NCBI RefSeq assembly: GCF_000760935.2
Contig: NZ_CP049744.1
Location: forward strand, 4,867,501-4,931,500
DNA from: Rhodococcoides fascians A25f
GTDB taxonomy: Bacteria; Actinomycetota; Actinomycetes; Mycobacteriales; Mycobacteriaceae
Direction of reading: 5' to 3'
Length of the DNA: 64,000 nt
The translations under genes and the position numbers were made by a program. This document shows positions 25,582 through 34,522 of this stretch, in pieces; within the stretch, counting starts at the first letter, position 1; every line of letters starts with the position of its first letter. The notes under the pieces were generated by a model that saw only the letters and a list, made by a program, of their open reading frames with translations, had not been told where the DNA came from and searched no databases.

Positions 25582-27195
25582 GTGAGGGTGGTGACCGGTC
25601 GAGCAACACAGCCCGATCCGCGGCGCCCCGAGATCGCGTCGTCGTGGCTTCGGTCCCGACTCAACGGTGTCAACCCCAGCAACCCACCGCTTCTCGACTT
25701 CAGTGAGGGGTTCGAAGGGGGTTCTCTCGCGGCTGCAGCCGGTCCGGTGCTCTTGGCGTTGTCGAGCGATCTCGCCGATGTTGGGGCGGGAGTGCTGCTC
25801 GCGGACAGTGATGCACGCATTACCGATGTGCGCGCTGCTGAAAACTCGGTCCGGGACTGGATGGCCGCGCTCGGCGCTGTCCGCGGCGCGCGGTTCGGCG
25901 AGGACAACGCCGGCACGAATGCAATCGGTACCCCGCTGGAGGTGCAGCGATGCGTGTCGGTGCTGGGCGATGAGCACTTCCATGAGCAGTTCAAGAACTT
26001 CAGTTGCCACGGCGAGCCGATTCATCATCCGGTGACCCGCCGCACGGTCGGTGTCCTCGACATCTGTTACCACAGGGGAGCCGACAATCCGCTTTTTCGT
26101 GCGTTGGCTCGACGAGTTGTCGGTGATATCGCGGAGCAGTTGTTGGTTGCCAGCCCAAGGAACGAGCGCGCGCTCGCTGCCGCGTTCTCGTCGCCGCGTC
26201 TTCAAGGCGTAGCTGCTCGTATCGCGTTGGGCAACAACTCGATCATGGCGACACCTGCAGCTCTAGACATGCTGCACGTCGAAGACCACATCGCCCTCAG
26301 AGCGCAGGCCGACGATGTTCTCCGAGGCAAGACGATGCCCGAAACCCTCACGCTGGGAAATGGCACATCGGTCAAGCTGAAATGGAATGTCATAGAAGGC
26401 GCGTCCGGCGTTGTCGTGGCTTTGACGGCGCCGATGGAATCGAACGGACTCGAGTCCGCGACCACTCTCACAGATGACATGTGGCCCGCTCTTCTCAGCG
26501 GTGAGCACGGATCGGGTAGGACAGCACGCGCGCGTGAATTGCTGAACGACAGTGAGTTTTTGGTGCTCGATGGCGTCGACTCTGATTCACACCGCCACTT
26601 TCGACGACGTATGGAGGCCGCATTCCGCAAACCCAATCACATCTCAGTACTTCTCGAAAACGTGCATCTGCTGAACGAATCCGATATTGCAAGCTTGGCA
26701 GGTCGTCTTGATAGACCCGGACGAAGTGTTGTTATGACCTGTGTTCCCGGGCGGCGCTGGGACGACATCAAAGGCGCTCTCATACCACTGATCGGTCGCC
26801 AGGAAACGATTACGCCGTTACGCGAACGGAGGGATGAAATTCCTCGGATAGCGATGCGAATGCTGCACGAATCTGCGAACGGGAACAATGTCAGGTTCGC
26901 ACCAGCGTCGCTTCGCGCGCTTGCAAGTCAGCCATGGCCGGGCAATATGGCCGAGTTGCGTCGACTGGTCGAGGTGGTGGCACAACATTCGACAGGCGAG
27001 GTGTCGCTATCGGACCTTCCCTGTTCGTACCGCCACACATACCGGCCCCTGTCGCCTCGTCACGAAGCGGAACGAGAGGCGATTGCAACAGCCATTGCGG
27101 CGGCCCAGGGAAATCGCACGCAGGCAGCGATCAATCTGGGCGTCAGCCGATCTACCTTGTACAACCGCATGAAAATACTCGATATAAGTAGTTGA
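25582..27195 (+). CDS. AcoR-type transcriptional activator (GAF, degenerate AAA, Fis HTH)
   Basis: A 537-residue protein. Residues about 1-200 are the AcoR-type sensory region, beginning RPEIASSWLRSRLNGVNP with a GAF-like domain (GTNAIGTPLE, HFHEQFKNFSCHGEPIHHP). The central part aligns with the AAA domain of sigma-54 activators, but Walker A is HGSGRT (Lys to Arg), Walker B reads SVLLENVHLL and the GAFTGA loop is absent. The C-terminal Fis helix-turn-helix is intact (NRTQAAINLGVSRSTLYNRM). Actinobacteria lack sigma-54, and relatives such as MimR activate monooxygenase genes without it. It may activate the divergent alcohol/aldehyde dehydrogenase operon. GTG at 25582 is taken as start; 25591 is an alternative. 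Confidence 0.8.
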   Translation: MRVVTGRATQPDPRRPEIASSWLRSRLNGVNPSNPPLLDFSEGFEGGSLAAAAGPVLLALSSDLADVGAGVLLADSDARITDVRAAENSVRDWMAALGAVRGARFGEDNAGTNAIGTPLEVQRCVSVLGDEHFHEQFKNFSCHGEPIHHPVTRRTVGVLDICYHRGADNPLFRALARRVVGDIAEQLLVASPRNERALAAAFSSPRLQGVAARIALGNNSIMATPAALDMLHVEDHIALRAQADDVLRGKTMPETLTLGNGTSVKLKWNVIEGASGVVVALTAPMESNGLESATTLTDDMWPALLSGEHGSGRTARARELLNDSEFLVLDGVDSDSHRHFRRRMEAAFRKPNHISVLLENVHLLNESDIASLAGRLDRPGRSVVMTCVPGRRWDDIKGALIPLIGRQETITPLRERRDEIPRIAMRMLHESANGNNVRFAPASLRALASQPWPGNMAELRRLVEVVAQHSTGEVSLSDLPCSYRHTYRPLSPRHEAEREAIATAIAAAQGNRTQAAINLGVSRSTLYNRMKILDISS

Positions 27196-27417
27196 GCAAT
27201 GCGCACCGCACCCCCGGTCAGCGTGAGCCGAAGAACGCACCGACGTGCTCCCGGTATTCGACACGATGTCAGGTCTAGCTCTAGCTCCGCCGCATAGATG
27301 TGGACCGATAACGTCGTATACGTCGGCTCGATCTCGTCAGGAACCGATAACCCGGTTTTACGTCAGGTGAAACGACAGGACATCTTGACGATCAGTTGTT
27401 GCTAACGCCGACGGACG

Positions 27418-27915
27418 TCATGCATCGCTTCCCTCGTCGAGTAGGTCGAGGGTGCGCTGCAGCAGCGCTTCGATGCGGTCTTCGACGTCGTCGACGAGGT
27501 CGGGGACGCAGGCGAGGGCTTGGTGGGCGCGGCGGCGGGCGGCGGTTCCGGTGCGGTAGTACTCGGAGCCGAGCTCGACGAACGACGGTTCTTGCTCGGC
27601 GGGCGTCGGGCGGTCGCGCTGGCGGAGCTGGTCCGGTCGCGGCATCCGGCGGCGCGGGGTGTGTTGCGGCGGGGTGCCCGTGCGATGGGCGTGGACAACT
27701 GCCCCGACCTCGGCGGCGGTCATCGCGGCGGCGGGCAGCGGCATGTGGCCCCACCGGTCGATGGGTACCGCGACCGGACCCGGGCGGTCCGGCCACCCGT
27801 TCATATCGGGAAAGGTGTTGTCTCGCAGGTGTTCGGCGATCAGCGTCGTGGACGGGTAGCGGTCGGAGAACCGCAGGATCGAGCGCCAGCGTTCCCACAG
27901 TTCGGTCGGCGTCAC
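27418..27915 (-). CDS. Uncharacterised protein coupled to an integrase-like gene
   Basis: A 165-residue protein, mostly helical by appearance, beginning TPTELWERWRSILRFSDRYP, with AEHLRDNTFPDMNGWPDRPG in the middle and an acidic C-terminus DLVDDVEDRIEALLQRTLDL. I do not recognise the family. Its GTG start overlaps the stop of the integrase-like gene upstream as GTGA, with AAGGCGGAG before it, so the two products are made together and may work together. The frame is open much further upstream, but that part overlaps the partner gene and is low-complexity Arg-rich. Confidence 0.65.
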   Translation of the reverse strand: MTPTELWERWRSILRFSDRYPSTTLIAEHLRDNTFPDMNGWPDRPGPVAVPIDRWGHMPLPAAAMTAAEVGAVVHAHRTGTPPQHTPRRRMPRPDQLRQRDRPTPAEQEPSFVELGSEYYRTGTAARRRAHQALACVPDLVDDVEDRIEALLQRTLDLLDEGSDA

Positions 27916-28409
27916 CTCCGCCTTTCCCCAGGATCGATCCGGATGCGATGGTGACCGCCGATCCACAGACTGCTTCCATCGGTCGCGATGTCGGAGCGGT
28001 CGAGTCCGGCTATTGCCCTGTAGGACAGGCCCGTCCCGGCGAGGAGCAACAAGAGCGCGTCGCGGCGACCGAACAACGTCTCCGTCGACCCGACATTCGG
28101 CAACGCGGCTGCGAGAGCCGAATACTGTACGGCTCGCCGACCGATGCGCTCTGCTCGTGCCGAGTCGAGCGCGAGCCGCAGCGACGTCACCCGCCCCGGT
28201 TGCGGATACCCCGCATCGAGATGGGCTCGATTGACAGCCGAGACCCGCCGCAGCTGCACCGCATCGCCCGCGGGGTTGTCCCCGAGGAACTCGGCCAGTA
28301 CCGCCGGGCTGGCCGGCATCGGGCTTACCTCGGCGGCGGCGCACCAGTCGGCGAACAACGCCCATTCGTAGCGATACGCCGTGGGCTGAGCGCTCCGTCG
28401 CGACGACAT
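27912..28409 (-). CDS. Integrase-like protein, SAM-like DNA-binding domain, truncated catalytic region
   Basis: A 165-residue protein. Residues about 10-110 look like the core-binding domain of tyrosine recombinases (TAYRYEWALFADWCAAAEV, VLAEFLGDNP, VNRAHLDAG). Residues about 115-150 look like the first block of the catalytic domain, RRDALLLLLAGTGLSYRAIAGL, but the conserved Arg of box I reads Ser and the rest (K, HxxR, H, Tyr) is missing before the stop. It is either a remnant or a DNA-binding protein derived from a recombinase. Coupling to the next gene argues for selection on the present form. Confidence 0.65.
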   Translation of the reverse strand: MSSRRSAQPTAYRYEWALFADWCAAAEVSPMPASPAVLAEFLGDNPAGDAVQLRRVSAVNRAHLDAGYPQPGRVTSLRLALDSARAERIGRRAVQYSALAAALPNVGSTETLFGRRDALLLLLAGTGLSYRAIAGLDRSDIATDGSSLWIGGHHRIRIDPGERRR

Positions 28410-28538
28410 GCCGCGACGCTACCCGCAGCCACCGACTGTCCTCTCGCGTCGTCCATGCCGGGCGACCGCAGTCGGCGGTGATGCGTGTGAACCGGTACCG
28501 CCACGGCGTCGGTGCTGGGCGTCTGTTTCACTACCGAC

Positions 28539-28796
28539 ATGAGCGAATCGGGACATCTCACACCGGCGGCCCACGCCGTTGGTGACAGAGTCCAACTGCG
28601 TACACCCGACGCAGCGGGTGTCCTCGTCGAGGACTACGCGACTATCGGCATCCTGGACTCCGCCGCAGCGGGCAGGGAATGGGCGCTGCCCCGGCGGTGG
28701 GCAGTCGCCCTCGACGACGGCCGACTGGTCTTCGCCGCCGACAGCGACATCGCGGCCGACAACGAAGCTCCGCGGCGCGGCACCGCGGGAGCGTGA
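28539..28796 (+). CDS. Small hypothetical protein
   Basis: An 85-residue acidic protein with VGDRVQLRTPDAAGVLVEDY and REWALPRRWAVALDDGRLVF, suggesting a small beta-barrel (SH3/KOW-like) fold, though no family is named with confidence. Third codon positions are strongly G/C. The stop overlaps the GTG of the following zinc-ribbon gene (GTGA), supporting it as a real gene. The ribosome binding site is weak. Confidence 0.6.
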   Translation: MSESGHLTPAAHAVGDRVQLRTPDAAGVLVEDYATIGILDSAAAGREWALPRRWAVALDDGRLVFAADSDIAADNEAPRRGTAGA

Positions 28797-29002
28797 CCGA
28801 GCCCAACCAGCTGCACCCGGTGGCGCGCCGGGACAGTCTGCGGTATTGCCGCGGCATGAACCGGGTGAAGTTTTTGATGCTCGGGCCGAGCCGATCCTGC
28901 TCGACGTGCCAGTGGCGGCGGTGGTACTCGACGGCCTTGGGGTGCTCGCATTGTTCGCCACTGTCGCCGCCGTTTCCGGTATACGAGAAGGCGCGGTGGT
29001 GA
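28793..29002 (+). CDS. Small zinc-ribbon-like protein
   Basis: A 69-residue protein starting at a GTG coupled by GTGA to the preceding gene. It contains SCSTCQWRRWYSTALGCSHC, two CxxC knuckles separated by 12 residues, the pattern of a small zinc ribbon. Third codon positions are mostly G/C, which argues for real coding in this frame rather than the overlapping hydrophobic frame. Function unknown; a nucleic-acid-binding or accessory role is only a guess. Confidence 0.55.
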   Translation: MTEPNQLHPVARRDSLRYCRGMNRVKFLMLGPSRSCSTCQWRRWYSTALGCSHCSPLSPPFPVYEKARW

Positions 29003-29206
29003 CCTCGACTGCCGGTGTGTACGTACTGGCTGGCCGGGTGCTGCGTCCTCGCCGTGCCAGCCTTGCCGAACAGTCCCGGAGGCCGTCGGCGACGCCGGGG
29101 CAACAGCCGTCATGAACTCACGCGGCGGGGGTCGGCACGCTGACCACAGTTACCGCATCGTCATCCTTTGTTGACGACCACAAGGAATCCGCTGATCCGC
29201 GTCGAA

Positions 29207-29965
29207 TTACGCCGGGGAGGATGCTGGAGGAGCCGAACCGCCCTGATGAGCACGGTCCAGTCTTGCTTCGAGCTCAGACAACTCGCTGTCGAGGAATTTG
29301 AAGAGTTCCTCCGGAGTGCTAAAGGTCGTGCCCTGCGCTTCGGAACCCGGCGAGTAACGGCTGCCGTGTGAAGCCAAGGTGGCCATCACGGGGTCGACTA
29401 TGACTGGGAACCCACGTAGACGAATGTCGCGCAGAGCTTGATCCACGCTGGCGATGATGTTTGTCCCGGAGTAGCCACTTTCCCCGACCTCGGGTCGCAG
29501 ACCCGCGTCAATTCGCACGTACTTTTTTAGGGCCCAGTACCGTTCCCTAGCCTCATCAGCTCGGTGCTCCAGTTTCATCAGCTTAGTCATGGCCAGGTCA
29601 TAGTGGAGCCGTTCGGTGAGATCCGCGATCGACGTCAAGGTGACGTTGGAGACCAGCGCCGCCTCCAAGGCACCAGACTGGTAGCCGGATTCGGCCATTA
29701 CGAAGCCACGATCAGCGCCCACGTCATCAACTATCTGCCTTAAAGCGAGGACCTTTTCTTTAGGAATCCGTGACTGCCACGCCTTACACTCGACGACCCA
29801 GGTGATGTCGAAACCCACGAAACTGCCCCGCACGAGGACATCGATGTCGTGCGAAGTTCTGACGCCCTGGACTGTTTGATCGACCAGCGCCTCCATGCCC
29901 AGGTCAGCGAAAAACCGGGAGACCTCCAGCTGGTAGTTCATCCACTCTGGGTTCGCTTCGACCAC
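29207..29965 (-). CDS. Mrr-like restriction endonuclease-fold protein
   Basis: A 252-residue protein. The nuclease core is HDIDVLVRGSFVGFDITWVV followed by ECK, the D...ExK catalytic pattern of the PD-(D/E)xK fold as in Mrr. It is followed by ALRQIVDDVGADRGFVMAES, matching the conserved helix and strand after the Mrr active site. The N-terminal EWMNYQLEVSRFFADLGMEA resembles the substrate-proximal part of Mrr_cat. The GTG at 29965 has GGAGG eight to nine bases upstream; the remaining upstream frame is unsupported. It is divergent to the SIR2-like gene. A role in restricting foreign or modified DNA is inferred. Confidence 0.75.
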   Translation of the reverse strand: MVEANPEWMNYQLEVSRFFADLGMEALVDQTVQGVRTSHDIDVLVRGSFVGFDITWVVECKAWQSRIPKEKVLALRQIVDDVGADRGFVMAESGYQSGALEAALVSNVTLTSIADLTERLHYDLAMTKLMKLEHRADEARERYWALKKYVRIDAGLRPEVGESGYSGTNIIASVDQALRDIRLRGFPVIVDPVMATLASHGSRYSPGSEAQGTTFSTPEELFKFLDSELSELEARLDRAHQGGSAPPASSPA

Positions 29966-30469
29966 GCGCCTAGCCCTCCTGCACGGAGTATCGGTTCCTG
30001 CATCACACAAGTACACGGTAGGCCGAACAATAAGAACCCACCTCATGTAAGGCTGAATCAGCCTAATGCGTAGGGGCGGCTCGTGAACGAACGCGGACCG
30101 TGTAGACCATGGCGAGCACCGCCGAGTTCGGTCCCCGCCTGTTGCGTGCGAACCGGCCGGTGCGAGGGCCTCGACCACCGGGTAGGTCCAGTCTGCACTA
30201 CCGCGCCGTTCAAGGCTCTCGACGCTTGCGCCTACCTGTTACGTTTCGGTGTTGTGTTGCTGGGTTCGCTCCAGATTTAGAGTCGCGTCAGTTTTGGTGT
30301 CATACGCGTGCACGACTGAGTCAAGTCAAACCTCGGGCAGAGCAGGTAACTGTCGTAGCTTCGCAGACCGGCAGGGGTCATTCAGCTGAACGAATAATTT
30401 GTGGCAGATTCCGGTGCCGAGCAGCTGGGTTTAAGCTTGGATACTAACGACAGTAAAGGTGAGGTACGC
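29966..30469. other. Divergent intergenic region between nuclease and SIR2-like genes
   Basis: About 500 bases with no convincing gene. Small open frames have no motifs. It must contain the promoters of the two divergent genes, but no clear consensus promoter pair was identified. Confidence 0.5.
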
Positions 30470-32047
30470 GTGACCATTGAAGACCAGCTATCCGATCACT
30501 TGAAGAAATTCTCTTCTGGCCCAATTCTATTTGTCGGCTCCGGTGTGTCTCAGCGGTACGCAGGAACACCGACCTGGAACACTTTGTTGGAACAACTTAG
30601 CGCCCAGTCGGGGTGGCCACTCCAATACTATCAAACGCACGTAGGTACAGATCCAGAAGACATAGCCGAGATGCTGGCCTCAGAGCTGCATTCCAAAACA
30701 TGGACTCCTGAATTAAAAGCATGGCGTGACAAAAATATAAACGATCTCGTGAATAGCCAGAGCGCAGTAAAGATAAGAGCTAGAGAGCTGGTAGAGAACA
30801 GCTACAAGATAACCACTGACCCAAAGATGGTCGACGAGATGCGCCTGTTGAAAGATTGCGCTGACAATATCGATTTGGTAATTACCACGAACTACGATTT
30901 TTTTCTTGAGGAAATATTCTCCAATTTCGTAGTTTATTCAAGCCAGAACGAATTGATTGCGGCCGAGACTGCTGGCGTTGCGGAGATTTATAAAATACAC
31001 GGCAGCCTCAGCAGTCCAAATTCAATTGTGCTAACGAAATCCGACTACGACGAGTTTAACAAGAGGAATGAGTATCTAATTGCTAAACTGCTCACTCTTT
31101 TTGCGGAACATCCGATCATTTTCTTAGGGTACAGCCTTGGGGACCGAAACGTTCAAAGTATATTGCGTAGCCTTCAAAACTGTCTCACCGAAGAGCGTGT
31201 TCGCGATACGCTACGAGACAAGCTGATCTTTGTGTCTTGGGACAAAACCCCTGGTGTCGCAGCCATGAGCCCGTCGGTGCAGGTAATCGGGTCCACTGGC
31301 ATCCCCATACAGCTTATCCAGACCTCCGATTTCGCACCAGTTTTCCGCGCAATAAAGAAGGTGCCCAGCAGTTTGCCGAAGCACATTATAAGGCAGGTGC
31401 AGGAGAGGCTATACAGAATCATTCTAGATCCTAGTTCGCAGGCCAAAATGTTGCATGTGGACGATCTCATGGGAGTGGCCGACCACAGCTCCATCTACGT
31501 TGGCGTTGGCGCGATGGCGAATGTCCAGCAGCGCGGCTATCTGGGAGTTTCACGCGTGGAAATATGTCGGGACTGCATCAACGTGAGCAGCGATCTGGAC
31601 TACTCATCTGTTGTTGCCATGACTTTTATCCAATTGCTGCAAAATCCTGGTTATTTTCCGATGTTTAAATGTTTGAGGGGTGCTGGTTATTTAGATGTTG
31701 ATGGCAACATCAGAAAACCGAAAGAGCTCCCGCCAAAAGTTGTTGAAAAGGCACAAGATCCTCGCCGCTACAGTGTCAATGCAAGCTCGCAGAAACTCTT
31801 TCACAGCCGGGCAAGTTCATTTGTATCTTTCACGGAAATGAAAGAATCGCTGGATCGAGAAGATACCCTGCGGTTACTTTTATGTCTGCCGCAGGCCAAA
31901 ATTGACGTGGAAGAACTGAGGTCATTCCTAGACGACTCGTGGAGTCAGTGCTTAGGGTCAGACGGGAAACCCAGCACTGACTTGGTGAAAGCGATCTGTT
32001 TCTACGACCTACTGCGTTACGGCCCGGCGCACACTATTGACGTCTGA
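30470..32047 (+). CDS. SIR2-like (NAD-binding) protein, candidate phage-defence NADase
   Basis: A 525-residue protein. The N-terminal half is a SIR2-like Rossmann domain: PILFVGSGVSQRYAGTPTW (nucleotide-binding loop), VITTNYDFFLEEIF (conserved Asn and Asp), IYKIHGSLSSPNSIVLTKSD (active-site His) and IIFLGYSLGDRNVQSILRSL. This matches the defence-associated SIR2 NADases rather than deacetylases, which would need a zinc-binding module not seen here. The C-terminal half is unfamiliar and may sense infection. The coding sequence is clearly richer in A/T and in rare codons than its neighbours, a sign of recent transfer. The GTG at 30470 has AGGTGAGG upstream. Confidence 0.82.
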   Translation: MTIEDQLSDHLKKFSSGPILFVGSGVSQRYAGTPTWNTLLEQLSAQSGWPLQYYQTHVGTDPEDIAEMLASELHSKTWTPELKAWRDKNINDLVNSQSAVKIRARELVENSYKITTDPKMVDEMRLLKDCADNIDLVITTNYDFFLEEIFSNFVVYSSQNELIAAETAGVAEIYKIHGSLSSPNSIVLTKSDYDEFNKRNEYLIAKLLTLFAEHPIIFLGYSLGDRNVQSILRSLQNCLTEERVRDTLRDKLIFVSWDKTPGVAAMSPSVQVIGSTGIPIQLIQTSDFAPVFRAIKKVPSSLPKHIIRQVQERLYRIILDPSSQAKMLHVDDLMGVADHSSIYVGVGAMANVQQRGYLGVSRVEICRDCINVSSDLDYSSVVAMTFIQLLQNPGYFPMFKCLRGAGYLDVDGNIRKPKELPPKVVEKAQDPRRYSVNASSQKLFHSRASSFVSFTEMKESLDREDTLRLLLCLPQAKIDVEELRSFLDDSWSQCLGSDGKPSTDLVKAICFYDLLRYGPAHTIDV

Positions 32048-32130
32048 AGTTCGTCCGAATCTGCGACGGCTGCAGGACGGTTTTCTCGTTAACTAGTGTG
32101 CACCTCAGTGCAATTCGATCGCTCATGATG

Positions 32131-33306
32131 TCAGAGACCAATATCCGTGACGGCGTTGCCCACGAGGGGCGCGTGCTCACGCCGGTAGACCTCGACCGAG
32201 TCCAGGCTGGCATGGCCCGTTTGGCGCGCGATAGCGGATCCGTCGGCACCGTTTCGGGTTCCTTGGGTGACGAAGCCGGCTCGGAGAGAGTGCCCTCCGA
32301 GCTTGGCTAGGGCAGTGGGGTCGTAGCCCGCGTGTTCGGCGCGGCGTCGGATGGTCTGGTGGATCGCTGCCCCGGACAGCGGTGTTGAGGCAAGGTTTCC
32401 GTTCTTCGCGACGGCCCGGAACAACGGTACCCGGGTTGCGGTGCGTGGCACTCCCCCACGACACACGTGCGCGTCGAACAGTTCCTGTTTCCGTAGTAGC
32501 CGAATGACGGCGGGGCGGCCGCCGACATCGAACGCGGCGACGACCTGCACCCAGCGGACATAGGCGCACGGTGGGCAGGTCTCGTGATTGCCTGTGTATG
32601 GCAGGGCTTTAACTACTCCCCTGCCCTCTTGGTCGGTCTTGGATTTCCGCAACCGCACATGTAGGCCGTCGTGCCGGTGCACGGTAACGTCCCCACACAC
32701 CAGCTCGGAGAGTTCGCCGCGGCGAAAGGCACCCGCGAACCCCATCAGCAGGATTGCGGAGTCACGGCGTTCGAGGACTTCGTCCGCCCAGCCCCGACAT
32801 CGCTCCCGCGCCGTCAAGACAAGAAGCTTGATGTCGTCGGCCAGCAGCGGATCCCGCGGTTGGCGCAGTCGGTCCCCCGCGGCGGCGTACTCGCGCCGGA
32901 TCCCCGACAACGTGGCGGAGACCAGCTCATGCGCGGACGGAGAGAGATGGCCCGTGGTGCGGTGCTGGTGGTTGATCGCGGCAATCCACGTGCCGAAGGT
33001 GGCGACAGCGTAGGCCCGCTCCCCTGCTTCGGTGCGGGTGTCGGCAGCGTCGACGAGGTAGGCGGCGACGGTAATCGGGTGTGCCGGAAGCGTCACGTGA
33101 CCATTTGCGGCGCACCAGCTGGCGAAGCGTCTCCACGCAGCCGCATACGTCTTGCGTGTCCCCTCGGACCGGGAGGACTGCACAGCGCTTGCGATTCGCT
33201 TGGCGACGGCGGGCGGGATCTCCGGCTCGACAGCGACCGGCCTGCCAGCTTCGGCAGTGCCGACAAGGGTGGCCACCGCAGGCGTTCGGCACGGTCGAAA
33301 GTCCAT
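32131..33306 (-). CDS. Tyrosine recombinase/site-specific integrase
   Basis: A 391-residue recombinase with a core-binding N-terminal domain (EGTRKTYAAAWRRFASWC). The full catalytic set is visible: box I Arg in AGAFRRGELSEL, a Lys in RLRKSKTDQEG, HxxR in GGHSLRAGFVTQ, the second His in TGHASLDSVEVY, and the Tyr in EVYRREH. An insertion with CPPCAYVRW and an HVCRGGVPR stretch is unusual in size. It probably catalyses integration, excision or dimer resolution of the element. It converges on the SIR2-like gene. No obvious attachment site or tRNA gene is next to it. Confidence 0.88.
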   Translation of the reverse strand: MDFRPCRTPAVATLVGTAEAGRPVAVEPEIPPAVAKRIASAVQSSRSEGTRKTYAAAWRRFASWCAANGHVTLPAHPITVAAYLVDAADTRTEAGERAYAVATFGTWIAAINHQHRTTGHLSPSAHELVSATLSGIRREYAAAGDRLRQPRDPLLADDIKLLVLTARERCRGWADEVLERRDSAILLMGFAGAFRRGELSELVCGDVTVHRHDGLHVRLRKSKTDQEGRGVVKALPYTGNHETCPPCAYVRWVQVVAAFDVGGRPAVIRLLRKQELFDAHVCRGGVPRTATRVPLFRAVAKNGNLASTPLSGAAIHQTIRRRAEHAGYDPTALAKLGGHSLRAGFVTQGTRNGADGSAIARQTGHASLDSVEVYRREHAPLVGNAVTDIGL

Positions 33307-33652
33307 ACTGGCAGCGTATCGTAGGTCGCCGACAACTTTGCAGAGCAAAACTGTGCTGAGCTGGTGTTTCAGCGGAGATGGTGCGGAAAATGCAATTTAC
33401 CGCGGGAAATCGGATCTACTTTTCTACGGTGCTCAACACCGACCGTCGGGCAGGATGCGGTGGCGAGAATTTCAGCCCGAAAAGTCATATTCACACCGAC
33501 GGTTCACCGCATGTTCGAGCACCTCCGTACGAACACATACGCACCAATAGATACAAACCGGAATACAGACCAGCTGGTTGCTAGCGCGGCTGTCAGCTGT
33601 TCGTTACTGTGCCTAGTTACCAAGGGCAGCGAGGTGTGGGAGGCGCGGTTAG
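33307..33652. other. Intergenic region, no gene seen
   Basis: About 350 bases, somewhat richer in A/T than the surroundings, between the divergent integrase and SDR genes. Short open frames carry no motif. It likely contains the two promoters. Confidence 0.45.
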
Positions 33653-34468
33653 ATGCCAGGGGAATGGAGAGCAGCGGTCACCGGCGCAGGTTCTGGAGTC
33701 GGCCGCGAAATCGCGTTGCAGCTTGCAAGCCAGGACTGGTCACTTGTGCTCGCGGACAACAACTACGATGCACTACTGGACACACAGTCCCAATGTGTCG
33801 CTAAGACCGCAGTCGCACACGCGACTCAAGTCGACGTCGCCGACCGGACCGAAATCAATTCATGGGCCGCTTCATCACGTAGAGTTCTTGGCGGTCTCGA
33901 TGCGATCTTCAACGTCGCGGGCGTTCTATACAGCGGTGACGTCATCGAAACTCCCCCAGCTGACTTCGATCTCGTCATGGCAACCAACTTCGAGAGTGTG
34001 GTGAATAGCTCTCGCGCCTTCCTTCCAGACATTCTGAAGTCACGTCGAGGTCGAATCATCAACGTGTCGTCCGCATTTGGTGTCATGTCCGCACCCGGCT
34101 ACTCGGCTTACAACTCCTCTAAATTTGCTGTTCGGGGCTTCACCGAGGCCCTAAGCCAAGAACTGCGCCTGACGTCACGAACCGCGCGTGCGACGTGCGT
34201 GATCCCTGGTGGCCTCAAAACGCCGATCGCACGGACGGCACGGGCGGCACCCGGCGTTGATCGCGCGCGAACGGCGAATTTTTTCGACACCCGCGTAGCC
34301 CGAACCGCCCCTGAAGTGGCTGCCCAGAAGATCATCGCGGGTGCGTGGAAGGGTAAGTCGCAGGTGACAGTCGGATATGACGCCCGCCTCATCGACGTAA
34401 CCACGCGCCTACTCGGCTCTCATTATCAACATCTGCTGCCTGCGCTCCAAGCACTGCGGCGGCTTTGA
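33653..34468 (+). CDS. Short-chain dehydrogenase/reductase
   Basis: A 271-residue classical SDR with TGAGSGVGREIA, FNVAGVLYSG, an active-site Ser in INVSSAFG, the YNSSK catalytic motif, and IPGGLKTPIART. The C-terminal extension (SHYQHLLPALQAL) is typical of oxidoreductases acting on lipophilic substrates. GGGAGG lies about nine bases upstream of the ATG. It stands apart from the catabolic regulon and has no FadR-type site. Substrate unknown. Confidence 0.82.
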   Translation: MPGEWRAAVTGAGSGVGREIALQLASQDWSLVLADNNYDALLDTQSQCVAKTAVAHATQVDVADRTEINSWAASSRRVLGGLDAIFNVAGVLYSGDVIETPPADFDLVMATNFESVVNSSRAFLPDILKSRRGRIINVSSAFGVMSAPGYSAYNSSKFAVRGFTEALSQELRLTSRTARATCVIPGGLKTPIARTARAAPGVDRARTANFFDTRVARTAPEVAAQKIIAGAWKGKSQVTVGYDARLIDVTTRLLGSHYQHLLPALQALRRL

Positions 34469-34522
34469 CTAGCCATCACCAATAGATAATTCACTCACCA
34501 GACCTGCGGGGGTCGGTCAACT

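Noticed and set aside
28579..29115. Hydrophobic plus-strand frame overlapping the zinc-ribbon gene
   Set aside because: It has no good start or ribosome binding site; the overlapping 69-codon frame is coupled by GTGA and has a clear CxxC/CxxC pattern.
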